DNA of 64,000 nt from Actinomycetales bacterium (GCA_016710385.1 JADJVX010000017.1:372001-436000), one strand, 5' to 3'; positions 26,478-34,995 are shown, numbered from the stretch's first letter. The notes: generated from the letters alone by a model not told the origin. Numbers and translations: made by a program.

Positions 26478-26482
26478 CGGTC
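26465..26482. terminator. 18-bp perfect palindrome at convergent gene ends
   Basis: GACCGTCAGCTGACGGTC is a perfect palindrome containing both stop codons of the convergent NUDIX and YwiC-like genes. With no loop it may be a poor hairpin in RNA, but as the only structure between these genes it could help end transcription in both directions. Confidence 0.45.
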
Positions 26483-27195
26483 ACGAGCGACATCAGCGCG
26501 ACCGCAACCGTGCTGCCGATCTCGGCGACCCCGATCTGCTTGGGAGAGAACGAAAATCGCGGCACGATCCAGGCGCGCAGGGTCAGGACGGCAAAGACAG
26601 CCGCCAGGGGCAGGCAGAAGGCTGCCACCGCGAGGGTCGAGAGTGCATGCCAACCCACGCTCAGACCTCGGAACCCCAGGTTGCCCCGCTCCCTGATCAT
26701 CGACTTGACGTACCAGACCGTGCCACCGAAGTAGAGGAACTGACCCAGGGCCAGCACCGCGGCTCGCCGCAGGTCCTCCCCCGGGCCCGCGTCGTAGGCC
26801 ACGACGGTCATCAGGGCCGAGGCGAGGACGGTGGTGAGGCCGGCCAGCAGGGCGCGCTCCTGGCGGTGGGCCGCTGCCCAGAGGCCCACCCCGAGCGGCA
26901 CGAGGAACCACGGCACCCAGCGCAGCAGACCGGGTTGGGCCACCGCGACGGCCACCCCGAGGACGGCCGCGAGCACGGCATACGCGCGGGTGGCCGGCAA
27001 GTAGCGGGCCTTGCGTCCGGACTTCAGCCACATGCTCGAGGCATAGAAGAGGAAGTAGCCCGCGAACCAGAACGCCGTCAGCGGCAGGTGGATCCACGCC
27101 AGGCCGGACGCGAGCGCTCCCAGCAGCAGCGGACTGGCCAGCATGGCCCAGGCGCCATGTTGCTGCGGCACCCAGCCCGCCGATCGGGCGCTCAT
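26470..27195 (-). CDS. YwiC-like family membrane protein
   Basis: Encodes 241 residues with about six to seven hydrophobic segments. The family signature is at the N terminus: GWVPQQHGAWAMLASPLLLG, and LPLTAFWFAGYFLFYASSMWLK follows. YwiC was named in Bacillus subtilis and its function is not known; the sequence suggests a UbiA-like all-helical membrane fold. The ATG at 27195 overlaps the metallopeptidase stop (ATGA), indicating co-expression. Confidence 0.88.
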   Translation of the reverse strand: MSARSAGWVPQQHGAWAMLASPLLLGALASGLAWIHLPLTAFWFAGYFLFYASSMWLKSGRKARYLPATRAYAVLAAVLGVAVAVAQPGLLRWVPWFLVPLGVGLWAAAHRQERALLAGLTTVLASALMTVVAYDAGPGEDLRRAAVLALGQFLYFGGTVWYVKSMIRERGNLGFRGLSVGWHALSTLAVAAFCLPLAAVFAVLTLRAWIVPRFSFSPKQIGVAEIGSTVAVALMSLVTVS

Positions 27196-27752
27196 TCCTC
27201 GTCCCACTCCAGTCCTTTGGCGGACGACACGCCTTCGAGAAAGCCGCGCGCCCGCTCCAACCGAGGATAGTCGGCCAGGGCCGCCCAGAAGGCCGGGCCA
27301 TGCCCGGCCACGAGCAGGTGGGCGAGTTCGTGCAGCAGCACGTAGTCGACGACGTATTCGGGCAGGTCTCTCACCCGGGACGAGATGCGGATGCTGCCAT
27401 CGGCAGGAGTGCACGAGCCCCAGCGGCGCTGCTGGTTGTCCACCCACCGCACCGAGGTCGGCCGCGCCTTGCCGCCAAGGTATCGCGTCGACAGGGCAGC
27501 CGCCCGGTCGGCGAGCTCGGCGTCGGTGCGCCGACGCCGAGCCGGGGCGCGGTCGAGCCGGGCCACCATTCGCTGAACCCATTCCCGCTCCTGCTCGGCG
27601 GTGAACCGGGCCGGGATGAGAACGACGACCCGGCCGGCCTCGCGATAGGCGCTCACGGTGCGGCGACGGCGCGCGCTGCGCCGCACCTCGACGGGGAGAT
27701 CTCGCCCGTCTGGCCCGGCGAAGCGGGCGGACGAACCGGGTGGCAGGCTCAT
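27192..27752 (-). CDS. YgjP/SprT-like M48-type metallopeptidase domain protein
   Basis: Encodes about 186 residues of the DUF45/YgjP family. The metal site is complete: HELAHLLVAGHGPAFW, giving H-E-x2-H and a third His. Upstream is the family-typical WGSCTPADGSIRISSRVRDLP. Such proteins are soluble zinc peptidase-like enzymes of unknown substrate, often encoded near uvrD2. The ATG at 27752 is chosen although it lacks a strong ribosome-binding site; an upstream in-frame start at 27806 is possible. Its end overlaps the YwiC-like start. Confidence 0.87.
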   Translation of the reverse strand: MSLPPGSSARFAGPDGRDLPVEVRRSARRRRTVSAYREAGRVVVLIPARFTAEQEREWVQRMVARLDRAPARRRRTDAELADRAAALSTRYLGGKARPTSVRWVDNQQRRWGSCTPADGSIRISSRVRDLPEYVVDYVLLHELAHLLVAGHGPAFWAALADYPRLERARGFLEGVSSAKGLEWDEE

Positions 27753-27815
27753 GGCAGGCACTGTACGGGTCCGGTCCGACAGCGCCGGCCGGGGGCAGGC
27801 GCCCACGCGAGTCGC

Positions 27816-28661
27816 TTACCGACCGCGGAAATGCGGTCGGCGTCGCGTGGCCGCGGCCTCGATCCCCTCGTGGAGGTCAGCGGTGGCCAGCGTGACCGAC
27901 TGGGCCAATGCCTCCCACTCGATGGCGTCCTCGAAGCTCTGATGGCCCCCGTCCCGCAGCGCGGCGACGGTCAGCGTCATGGCGATCGGAGCGGCGTGGG
28001 CGATGGCGGTGGCAGCCGCGATGGCCTCGTCGAGCACCTCGGCTGTCGGCAACGAGCGCGAAACCAGGCCCAGGCTGAGCGCCTCGGCTCCAGTCACCGC
28101 GCGCCCGGTGAGCAGCAGATCCCGCGCAACGGCGAAACCAGCGACATTGGGCAGTGACCATGTCGTGGCCATTCCCGGGTGCAGGCCGAGGGTGGCGAAC
28201 GGGACCGCGAGCTTGGCATCGGCCGCAGCGAACCGCAGGTCACACGCCAGCGCGAGGGCGAACCCCGCACCCACCGCCGAGCCATTGATCGCCGCAATCG
28301 TCGGCACCTCCAGGGTCTTGATCGACAGCCAGGAGCGGTAGAACTCCAACATCCGGTGCCGCAACGCGATGACCGGCGCGTCGGGTTGGGACACGATCCA
28401 CGACAGGTCGCCGCCCGCACTGAACGCCGACCCGGCACCGGTCACCACGACGGCAGCCAGCTGCGGATCCTCCCGCAGTCCCGCCATCAGGCGCACCCAG
28501 GAGGCGGTCATCCCATCGGACATCGCATTGCGCTTGTCCGCGTGGTCGAGGGTGACTACGGCGATTCGGCGCTCCCCCACGGGGTGCGCACGGGCGGACA
28601 GATGCTCGTATGCCGTCTCCCACGCTGGGATGTGATTCGGGCTCGGCAGTTTCGTGCTCAT
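27816..28661 (-). CDS. Enoyl-CoA hydratase/isomerase family protein
   Basis: Encodes 281 residues of the crotonase superfamily. The CoA-binding and oxyanion elements are LDHADKRNAMSDGM, VVVTGAGSAFSAGGDLSW and INGSAVGAGFALALACDLRFAA. The position corresponding to the first catalytic Glu of hydratases is G-L-H-P in TLGLHPGMATTW, which lacks the usual acid, so it may be an isomerase or other crotonase rather than a hydratase. The C-terminal trimerisation helix region includes FEDAIEWEALAQSVTLAT. It is 63 bp upstream of the metallopeptidase gene on the same strand. Confidence 0.85.
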   Translation of the reverse strand: MSTKLPSPNHIPAWETAYEHLSARAHPVGERRIAVVTLDHADKRNAMSDGMTASWVRLMAGLREDPQLAAVVVTGAGSAFSAGGDLSWIVSQPDAPVIALRHRMLEFYRSWLSIKTLEVPTIAAINGSAVGAGFALALACDLRFAAADAKLAVPFATLGLHPGMATTWSLPNVAGFAVARDLLLTGRAVTGAEALSLGLVSRSLPTAEVLDEAIAAATAIAHAAPIAMTLTVAALRDGGHQSFEDAIEWEALAQSVTLATADLHEGIEAAATRRRPHFRGR

Positions 28662-28783
28662 GAACCGAGGGTAGCGATGCCGTGGCGGAGTTCGGCTCGC
28701 TCCGAGTCCTGGTCTAGGGTGAGGGGCGAGCGACCCGCCCGACGGCGCGCGGGCATCCCATCCATAACGAAGGAGATCAATCC

Positions 28784-28939
28784 GTGTCCACCGAGACCTA
28801 TGAGTTCTACTGCGTGAAGTGCAAGACCAAGCGCACCGCGGAGGGCAAGGTTGTCGTGAGCGAGAACGGTCGCCGGATGGCCAAGGGCAAGTGCCCCGAG
28901 TGCGGCACCAACCTCAACCGCATCCTCGGCAAGGCCTAA
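28784..28939 (+). CDS. DUF5679 small zinc-ribbon protein
   Basis: A 51-residue gene starting with GTG at 28784, with GAAGGAGA nine bases upstream. The protein has two C-x-x-C pairs: FYCVKCKTKRTA near residue 10 and KCPECGTNLNR near residue 37, making a single zinc ribbon. It is very Lys-rich. Actinobacterial homologues are short, highly conserved and probably bind nucleic acid or ribosomes; the function is unknown. A very strong terminator follows directly, so it is a monocistronic, probably well-expressed gene. Confidence 0.9.
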   Translation: MSTETYEFYCVKCKTKRTAEGKVVVSENGRRMAKGKCPECGTNLNRILGKA

Positions 28940-28950
28940 GCACCTCTCCA

Positions 28951-28989
28951 GCACCGGGGCTGCCGCGATCTTCGCGGCAGCCCCGGTGC
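28951..28989 (+). terminator. Rho-independent terminator after DUF5679 gene
   Basis: A perfect 18-bp stem (arms 28951-28968 and 28972-28989, GCACCGGGGCTGCCGCGA and its complement) with a TCT loop is followed by GTTGTTT. It is the strongest terminator structure in the window and starts 12 bp after the stop codon. Confidence 0.9.
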
Positions 28990-29062
28990 GTTGTTTAGGT
29001 GAGGTTCCCGAGCCTGTGGATGACGCAAGCGGTGACATCGGGCGGTCTGTCAAGGTGGGCCC

Positions 29063-30010
29063 ATGCCAGCCCGGCCACGCATTGCCAGCCACCTCGATCC
29101 CGTGCACCGGAGCACCGACTCGGTGCAGTTGGGACTGCATCCCGACGCCGTGGTGCTCAGCGGGCTGACCAGCGCCGATGCCCGGGTGCTTCGCGCCATG
29201 GACGGCACGCGGTCGGTGCGCGAGTTGGAATCCTTCGCCGCCAGTCTGGGTCTGCCCGACTCACGAGTGCGCGATCTGCTTGATCTGCTGGCCGTGCATG
29301 AGGCTCTCGATCGGCAGGGCCGCGACCGAGCCATGTTGTGGTGGCGCAGCCGGCGCCACGTCCTCGTCGGCGGTGACGGTGCTCTGACGGTGGCGATCGC
29401 CCAAGCGCTACGCAGAGAACACGTCGGGCGGGTCTGTCACGGCGGCTGGGCGATGGACCACCACGATCTCTCGTTGGGCCACCAGGTGTCTCAGGCCTGC
29501 CGGCGCCCGGTCGATCTCGCCGTCGTCGTTGGACGCCCAGACCTGGATCCCGACCGGCTCGAGCCGTGGCTGCGGCACGGCATACCCCATCTGGCGGTGC
29601 GCTGCGAGGGGGCGGGAGCCTCGATCGGACCCCTTGTCACCCGCCATCTCATCGACCAGCCCTGCCTGCGTTGTCTCGAGCTGCACCACTGCGACCTCGA
29701 CCCCGCTCATGCCCTCGTGCTGCACCAGACCCGATCTCGCGTACCCGACCCGATCGCCCACGTCGATGTCACGGCCGCACCCTTCGTCGCCAGCGTCGTC
29801 ACGAGCGTCGTCACGGGCTATCTCGACGGGTTCGGCCTGCCCGTGGGAGTGAGTGTGGAGGTGCGCACCCCGTGGCCCCGGGTCGACTACCGGCGCTGGC
29901 AACGCCACCCGCTGTGCCCCTCCCACCCCGAGCCGGGCGGCGGCCTTCCGGCCGTCCCCACAGCGCCCGGAGTGGCGTCCCAGGAATCCCGGGAGACAAT
30001 GGCGGGGTGA
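29063..30010 (+). CDS. ThiF/TOMM leader-binding-like conserved protein
   Basis: Encodes 315 residues. The N-terminal 90 residues look like a winged-helix-type domain (LSGLTSADARVLRAMDGTRSVREL cut here). The middle VLVGGDGALTVAIAQALR resembles a degenerate Rossmann strand of E1-like (ThiF) proteins. The motif PCLRCLELHHCDLDPAHA is typical of the ThiF-like proteins annotated as TOMM leader peptide-binding or cyclodehydratase partners. An E1 ATP-binding site is not visible. No precursor peptide or YcaO gene is nearby. A homologue sits at the same place in mycobacteria (Rv3196 region, from memory), so it is probably a conserved housekeeping orphan. The stop overlaps the next start (GTGA). Confidence 0.65.
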   Translation: MPARPRIASHLDPVHRSTDSVQLGLHPDAVVLSGLTSADARVLRAMDGTRSVRELESFAASLGLPDSRVRDLLDLLAVHEALDRQGRDRAMLWWRSRRHVLVGGDGALTVAIAQALRREHVGRVCHGGWAMDHHDLSLGHQVSQACRRPVDLAVVVGRPDLDPDRLEPWLRHGIPHLAVRCEGAGASIGPLVTRHLIDQPCLRCLELHHCDLDPAHALVLHQTRSRVPDPIAHVDVTAAPFVASVVTSVVTGYLDGFGLPVGVSVEVRTPWPRVDYRRWQRHPLCPSHPEPGGGLPAVPTAPGVASQESRETMAG

Positions 30011-31338
30011 ACGACCTGCCCAGCAATGCGGTGTCCCGAGCGTTCAAGTTGGCGACGCTGCCGATGGGGTATGCCGGTCGGGCGGCTTGGGGGCTCGGCA
30101 AGCGGATCGGTGGGCGGCCTGCCGAGCTGGTGGCGATGGAGATGCAGGCCCGCGCGGCCGAGCAACTCTTCGCCGTCCTCGGAGAGCTCAAGGGCGGGGC
30201 GATGAAGTTCGGTCAGGCGCTGTCGATCTTCGAGTCCGCGCTTCCCGAGGAGGCGGCAGCTCCCTATCGGGCGATGCTCACCAAACTGCAGGACAGCGCC
30301 CCCGCGCTGCCTCCGGACCGGGTCCACGCCGTGCTCACCCAGGAGTTCGGGCCGCGCTGGCGTTCGCGCTTCCGCGAGTTCGACGACGACGCGGTGGCCG
30401 CGGCATCGATCGGCCAAGTCCACCGGGCGATCTGGGAGGACGGCCGCGCGGTCGCGGTCAAGGTGCAATACCCCGGAGCGGCGAAGGCGCTGCTGTCCGA
30501 TCTCGCCCAGGTCTCGCGAGTGGCCCGGGTGGCCACGACCTGGATCCCCGGCCTGGACATCGACCCGGTGCTGGAGGAGCTGCGCGGGCGGATGGCCGAG
30601 GAACTCGACTACCGCATGGAGGCCTCCTCGCAGAAGGCCTTCGCCCAGGCGTATGCCGGTGACCCCCATATCGCCGTGCCCCAGGTCGTGGCGTTCAGCC
30701 AACTCGTGTTGGTGTCGGAATGGCTCCCGGGGACGCCGCTATCGAGACTCATCGACGACGCGTCTGCCGCCGACCGCGATGCCGCCGGTACGGCATACAT
30801 GCGGTTCTTGCTCGAGGGACCCGGCCGCTGCGGGCTGTTGCATGCCGATCCACACCCGGGCAACTTCCGCCTGCTGCCCGACGGGCGACTCGGGGTGCTC
30901 GACTTCGGGGCCGTGAAGCATCTGCCCACCGGGCTGCCCGAGGACATGGGGCGGCTGCTCACCCTGGGGATCGACGGCGATGCGGAGTCGACACTCGCGG
31001 GCCTACGTGAGATCGGGTTCGTGCGTGACGGGGTCGACGTCGACGCCGACCGGCTGCTGGAGTATCTCGAGCCCTTCCTGGCACCACTGCGCGTCGACGA
31101 GTTCCACTTCAGCCGGGACTGGTTGCGTGAGGTCTTCGCGCATATCAACGACCCGCGCAAGCCCAATTACGCGGTGGGGATGCGGCTCAACCTGCCGGCC
31201 GAATACCTGCTGATCCATCGGGTGTGGCTTGGGGGCATCGGGGTGCTCTGCCAACTGGGAGCGACCGTTCCCGGGCGACAGACGGTCGATGAGCTCATCC
31301 CTGGGTCGGGCCTGCCGCCGGTGAGTTCGACTGCCTGA
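30007..31338 (+). CDS. ABC1/AarF-UbiB family atypical kinase
   Basis: Encodes about 443 residues of the ABC1 (UbiB/ADCK) family, atypical protein kinase-like ATPases linked elsewhere to isoprenoid lipid and quinone metabolism. The hallmark K-x-G-Q motif is in GGAMKFGQALS. The A-rich loop is AAASIGQVHRA, the ATP lysine is in AVKVQYPG, and the catalytic loop is LLHADPHPGNFRLL followed by VLDFGAVK. The GTG at 30007 overlaps the previous stop (GTGA), so the two proteins are coupled. Mycobacterial Rv3197 is the syntenic relative, with whiB7 next to it, as here. Confidence 0.9.
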   Translation: MNDLPSNAVSRAFKLATLPMGYAGRAAWGLGKRIGGRPAELVAMEMQARAAEQLFAVLGELKGGAMKFGQALSIFESALPEEAAAPYRAMLTKLQDSAPALPPDRVHAVLTQEFGPRWRSRFREFDDDAVAAASIGQVHRAIWEDGRAVAVKVQYPGAAKALLSDLAQVSRVARVATTWIPGLDIDPVLEELRGRMAEELDYRMEASSQKAFAQAYAGDPHIAVPQVVAFSQLVLVSEWLPGTPLSRLIDDASAADRDAAGTAYMRFLLEGPGRCGLLHADPHPGNFRLLPDGRLGVLDFGAVKHLPTGLPEDMGRLLTLGIDGDAESTLAGLREIGFVRDGVDVDADRLLEYLEPFLAPLRVDEFHFSRDWLREVFAHINDPRKPNYAVGMRLNLPAEYLLIHRVWLGGIGVLCQLGATVPGRQTVDELIPGSGLPPVSSTA

Positions 31339-31342
31339 GCCC

Positions 31343-31555
31343 CTACCACCACTCGGATTCGAGCTTCGCCTCGATGCTGCGCAGGAAACGCCGCGCGCAG
31401 TCCGGGCAGGTGTGGACCGGACGACCCTGTTCCCTCCCCACCGACCAGGCCAGCTGGTCCGCGGCCGAGGCTGGCAGGGCCGTGCCACAGGCGTCACAGC
31501 CGATGCGCTGCCGGGCTTCGGCGCGCTCCTGGCCGGGCTGCTCATCTGTCGTCAC
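31343..31555 (-). CDS. Small CxxC zinc-ribbon protein
   Basis: Encodes 70 residues. Two Cys pairs, GCDACGTALP near residue 20 and HTCPDCARRF near residue 50, suggest a zinc ribbon. The C-terminal helix RFLRSIEAKLESEWW ends in two tryptophans. Similar small proteins are conserved in actinobacteria without a known role. It starts with GTG at 31555 and is convergent with the ABC1 kinase gene, with only a few bases between the stops. Confidence 0.7.
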   Translation of the reverse strand: MTTDEQPGQERAEARQRIGCDACGTALPASAADQLAWSVGREQGRPVHTCPDCARRFLRSIEAKLESEWW

Positions 31556-31568
31556 GGAGCACCTGCGT

Positions 31569-32045
31569 TCAGCATCCCGTGATCGTCAGCGACCCGCTGG
31601 CGGTTTGGGTACCCGATTGGGCGGTGCCGCCAGTGCCCGAGGTCCAGGTATAGGACACCGTCAGCGTCGCGGTGCCCGAGCTCGGCGCGGAGGCGTCCTG
31701 GAAGGTGCCGGTGAACAGGACGCTGGCACATTGGCCGGCAGCGACCGTCGTCGGGGAGACCGTGCCGGACAACGCTGTCCACGTCGTGCCGGTCTGCTGG
31801 ATGGTCATTGTCTGGAACGAGATCGTCATGGTCTGCGTCGTGTTGTTGCAGATGGTCACGAGCATCTCGAACTTCTTGCCGGGGCTGACTGCGGGCTTGC
31901 AGCCGGTCGAAATGGTCGATGTGGTCGCTGGCTTGGACGAGGCGAAGGCCGGGGCCGAGGCGGCCAGCGTCACGACCGGCACGGACCACGCCGCCGCCTG
32001 CGCCACAGTGCGACGGGGGAAGCGCCCGTGCGCGGTGTGGGCCAT
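31569..32045 (-). CDS. Exported protein with RR-AW signal, paralogue 2
   Basis: Encodes 158 residues. The signal region PRRTVAQAAAWSVPVVTLAA ends at an AFA-SS cleavage-like site near residue 37. The mature part is Thr/Ser-rich and beta-strand-like (EMLVTICNNTTQTMTISFQTM, then TATLTVSYTW), with four Cys including the very last residue. It resembles its neighbour at 32211-32699 in layout, so they look like a tandem pair. The start is the ATG at 32045; AGGAG lies about 12 bases upstream, somewhat far. Function is unknown. The twin arginine suggests Tat export, possibly followed by surface display. Confidence 0.7.
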   Translation of the reverse strand: MAHTAHGRFPRRTVAQAAAWSVPVVTLAASAPAFASSKPATTSTISTGCKPAVSPGKKFEMLVTICNNTTQTMTISFQTMTIQQTGTTWTALSGTVSPTTVAAGQCASVLFTGTFQDASAPSSGTATLTVSYTWTSGTGGTAQSGTQTASGSLTITGC

Positions 32046-32210
32046 GATCGTGTCCGACTCCTGAGTTGAGGATGCTGCACCGACCTGCAGCCTCGACAAT
32101 CCCCCGGCGGGGGTGTTCGGTGGCAATCCGATCACCCTGCCAGATGGCGACTGTACCTGGCCAATTTCGCCCACCGCACCAATGTGCCGCACATCGCAGA
32201 CCACCGGCTA

Positions 32211-32699
32211 TTAACAGGGGCTCACCGAGTTGAACGGGACCGTTGTCGTCACGGCGACCGTGGTGCCTCCGACGAGCGTGTAGGTATAGCTGAGCGTCAT
32301 ATAGCCATTCGACAAGCACTCGGCCGGCACTGAGAGGAACTTCAGCGACACGGTGGTCCCGGCAGCGACCGTCGTGCAGAACGGCAGGCCGGTCACGGCG
32401 GGATCCTCGCACTGGGCGCCGTTGGTGAACATCTGCCCGGCGGTCACGCAGAGCGTGGTCTGCGTCGTCCCGGTGTTCTCGAAGACCAAGGTGAACTGAT
32501 AGCGCTTTGTGCCGCCGGTGAGCTTGCACGCCACGCTGCTGTCCAGCACGCGGACGATGTCACCTGATGCGGCATACGCGGGTGTTTGCGCGACGAGCAT
32601 GACTGCGGGCACCGCCCACGCCATCCCCGCAGCGACGGTGCGCCTGGACACAATGGTGCGATTGGACATGATGGAACGAGATCCGACTCTCGATGACAT
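32211..32699 (-). CDS. Exported protein with RR-AW signal, paralogue 1
   Basis: Encodes about 162 residues. The signal reads SRRTVAAGMAWAVPAVMLVA and ends with AYA-AS. The mature domain has strands such as YQFTLVFENTGTTQTTLCV and MTLSYTYTLVGGTTVAV and six Cys, the last being the C-terminal residue (NSVSPC), as in the downstream paralogue. The ATG at 32699 has GGGGA six bases away; an internal ATG at 32669 is also possible and would shorten the cytoplasmic part. The two genes are 165 bp apart and on the same strand. No family could be named. Confidence 0.7.
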   Translation of the reverse strand: MSSRVGSRSIMSNRTIVSRRTVAAGMAWAVPAVMLVAQTPAYAASGDIVRVLDSSVACKLTGGTKRYQFTLVFENTGTTQTTLCVTAGQMFTNGAQCEDPAVTGLPFCTTVAAGTTVSLKFLSVPAECLSNGYMTLSYTYTLVGGTTVAVTTTVPFNSVSPC

Positions 32700-32864
32700 G
32701 ATCATCCCCCGGTAGAACTGACCGACCCGACGGTTCACGCTATGGGTCCAGCGGTCCGTTCCCAAGCGACTTCCGGCCACACAAAACGACGACACGGCGA
32801 GCCGGCCCGACACCTTCCGTGACCCGCCTGACGCAACGCCGAGGCGAGGTCAGCGCGCGCGAGG

Positions 32865-34340
32865 TCAGCGGGCTGCGAGGCCGAGCAGCGCTGCCAGCCC
32901 CAGGGCGCTGCGCGGCTCGTATGCCGTCGTCCAGAGCCCGCCGTGTGCCGCGTGCTCGGCCTCGTCGACCCACACCTGTCCGCTGGTGCGAGGGCTGGTG
33001 CGCAGGTCGTGGACGAGCAGCACTGCGAGCAGGGTGTTGGCGGTAGCCGGTTCGAAGACCTCGATGCCGAACCGGTGGGCCCCGGCATACGCAGCCGCGA
33101 GAGCCCGGTTCTTGACCACCGATCTGGTGCGGGTGGGCGGGGCTACCGTGAAGGACACCGTGCGTCCATGGCCGCGTTCGACAGCGGCCCGCCATCGTTG
33201 AATTCGCTTGGCCAGCAAGTAGTTCGGGCCTTGCTGAGGCACGATGCTGTCGTTGATCCCGGGGTCCGCGTCGGGAAGGTAGTTGCGGGTCAGCAGCCGC
33301 CCCCCACTGACCGCACGCATGGGACCACGCAATGCCCGACTGAGCTTGGCACCCTCATAGGCCGCCGCCGAGCGCGAGACCACCGAGCGCGGCACTGCGA
33401 AAACGTCGGTCGGGGTCGCGAGGAAGGCCAGCGCCGTGTCGGGCCGATCAGTCGTCAGGGCCGCGGTGAGCGCGTCGACAGCCCCGGCCACCCGGACGTT
33501 GTCGGCGCCATCGGCATAGACGTAGTTGCCGAGCACCAACCGCCCGTCGATGCCGTCGAGCCACTGCCGCACCGCGGGCCACTCGGTGACGAGGTCGACT
33601 CCGGCCCGCTCCTCCAGCCGTCCGCTGCCGGGCCGCGCGGGAAGGTGCAGCCACCCGGCATACCTCTTGCAGTCCTCGAGCAGCCCCCGCCAGAGCTGCG
33701 GGCGGGCGAGGTCGACGGCATACACGTCGGCCCCCCATCGCAGCGCCGCACGCAGCGGCCCCATTTCGGCGCCCGCGCCGAGCACGACGAGATGGACATC
33801 GGACAGGTCGAGCCACTCCGGATGGGCCGTCACCTCGGCGACGGCAGCCGCACACGAGGGCTCGATGATGCCCCGAGTGGTCCAGTCCTCGAGTTGGCGC
33901 AGGAGAGCGTCGCCCTCCAGTCGGGCGCCCCGGTAGGGAATGGTCACGCGATGATCCGGTATGCCGTCGCCTCGCACCGTCTCGGTGACGAGCTCGCGGG
34001 CCGGGGCGGCAGGGGCCGGGCCGGGGCGCGCGGCAATCGCCTCGGCGAGACTGGTCTCGGCGCCGCCGAGGGCGGCCCAGCTCAGGCGCTCGCCGATGCT
34101 GGCCAAACCGTGTGTCGCGATCGTGCGGGAGGCCTGGCCATTGTCCAGGCCCGCGACGACCAGCCGCCGGAAATGGGCGGGATAGCCGGTGCGCCAGTTG
34201 GTCTCCGCCGCCGCGAGCCGTGCCCCCACCGGGTCGACCTCCCGCAGGGCGTCGACGAGGACCTCGCGGCCCAAGGCGGTGGTGCTGCGACGGTGACCGG
34301 TGAAGGGGAAGACGACCCCCAGTGCGTCGGTCTCAGCCAT
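32865..34340 (-). CDS. Conserved actinobacterial protein with Rossmann-like segment
   Basis: Encodes 491 residues I cannot assign to a characterised family. It has a central Rossmann-like stretch VHLVVLGAGAEMGPLRAALRWGADVYAVDLARP (key elements LGAGAEMG and an Asp at the end of the next strand), so nucleotide or SAM binding is possible. Other features are TGYPAHFRRLVV near residue 50 and DDSIVPQQGPNYLLAKRIQRW-like sequence (NDSIVPQQGP) in the C-terminal half. No membrane helix or signal peptide is evident. The ATG at 34340 overlaps the HhH protein stop by 8 bp, so the two are co-translated. Confidence 0.7.
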   Translation of the reverse strand: MAETDALGVVFPFTGHRRSTTALGREVLVDALREVDPVGARLAAAETNWRTGYPAHFRRLVVAGLDNGQASRTIATHGLASIGERLSWAALGGAETSLAEAIAARPGPAPAAPARELVTETVRGDGIPDHRVTIPYRGARLEGDALLRQLEDWTTRGIIEPSCAAAVAEVTAHPEWLDLSDVHLVVLGAGAEMGPLRAALRWGADVYAVDLARPQLWRGLLEDCKRYAGWLHLPARPGSGRLEERAGVDLVTEWPAVRQWLDGIDGRLVLGNYVYADGADNVRVAGAVDALTAALTTDRPDTALAFLATPTDVFAVPRSVVSRSAAAYEGAKLSRALRGPMRAVSGGRLLTRNYLPDADPGINDSIVPQQGPNYLLAKRIQRWRAAVERGHGRTVSFTVAPPTRTRSVVKNRALAAAYAGAHRFGIEVFEPATANTLLAVLLVHDLRTSPRTSGQVWVDEAEHAAHGGLWTTAYEPRSALGLAALLGLAAR

Positions 34341-34995
34341 TGCCGCCCTTCCCGGCCGTCCCGCCCGGCGTCTTCGCTGTTGGTTTCGCAGTTTCCTTCG
34401 CGGGCGGACTCGCTCCGGTTGGGGCTGCAGCCTTGGCGGCCGCTTTCGCCTGCTGCTTGAAGGCTCGCACCTTGCTCAGCGACTCCGCGTCGACGACGTC
34501 GGCCACCGAGCGGTAGCTGCCTGGCTCGGCATACGGGCCAATCGCCTCGCGCCATCCCGGCGGCTGCACGCCGAGTTGTTTGCCGAGCAGCGCCGCGAAG
34601 ATGCGGGCTTTCTGGTCCCCGAATCCGGGCAGCTCCCGCAGCCGGTCGAGCAGGTCTGTCGCGTCGGATGACTCGGTCCAGATGCGTGCACTGTCGCCGT
34701 CGTAGTGCTCGATGACATGGGCAGCAAGCGCCTGGATGCGACCGGCCATCGACCGGCCGTAGCGGTGGATCGACGGAGGCGTGGCAGCCAGGTCGGCGAA
34801 GGCACCCGGTTCGGCTGCCGCGATGGCCCGAGGGTCGAGAGTGCCGAACCGATCGAGGAGCTTTGCGGGTCCGCGGAAGGCGTGTTCCATCGGGAACTGC
34901 TGATCGAGCAGCATGCCAGAAAGCAGCGCGAACGGGTCCCGCGAGAGCAGGGCATCCGCCGCGGGGTCCTGGGCAATGGTGATCGTCACCTGCAT
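34333..34995 (-). CDS. HhH-GPD family DNA-repair-like protein
   Basis: Encodes 220 residues of the actinobacterial HhH-GPD-type family (TIGR03252-like). The conserved N-terminal part is LLSRDPFALLSGMLLDQQFPMEHAF, and the helix-hairpin-helix is LRELPGFGDQKARIF. I do not see the catalytic Asp at the position expected about 20 residues after the hairpin, so base-excision activity is uncertain. The C terminus is a Lys/Ala/Pro tail (KQQAKAAAKAAAPTG and beyond) that could bind DNA nonspecifically. The ATG at 34995 begins MQVTITIAQDP, a family-typical start. It is directly upstream of, and overlaps, the 491-residue protein gene. Confidence 0.85.
   Translation of the reverse strand: MQVTITIAQDPAADALLSRDPFALLSGMLLDQQFPMEHAFRGPAKLLDRFGTLDPRAIAAAEPGAFADLAATPPSIHRYGRSMAGRIQALAAHVIEHYDGDSARIWTESSDATDLLDRLRELPGFGDQKARIFAALLGKQLGVQPPGWREAIGPYAEPGSYRSVADVVDAESLSKVRAFKQQAKAAAKAAAPTGASPPAKETAKPTAKTPGGTAGKGGNG

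Noticed and set aside
29063..30010. Protein considered as a second MoeB/ThiF activating enzyme
   Set aside because: The ATP-binding GxGxxG, Arg finger and catalytic Cys region of true E1-like enzymes are not visible, unlike in the moeZ gene.
32046..32210. Gap between the two exported paralogues searched for an RNA element
   Set aside because: Only short GC-rich complementarity (CCCCCGGCGGGGG near 32101) was found, too little to call a riboswitch or ncRNA.
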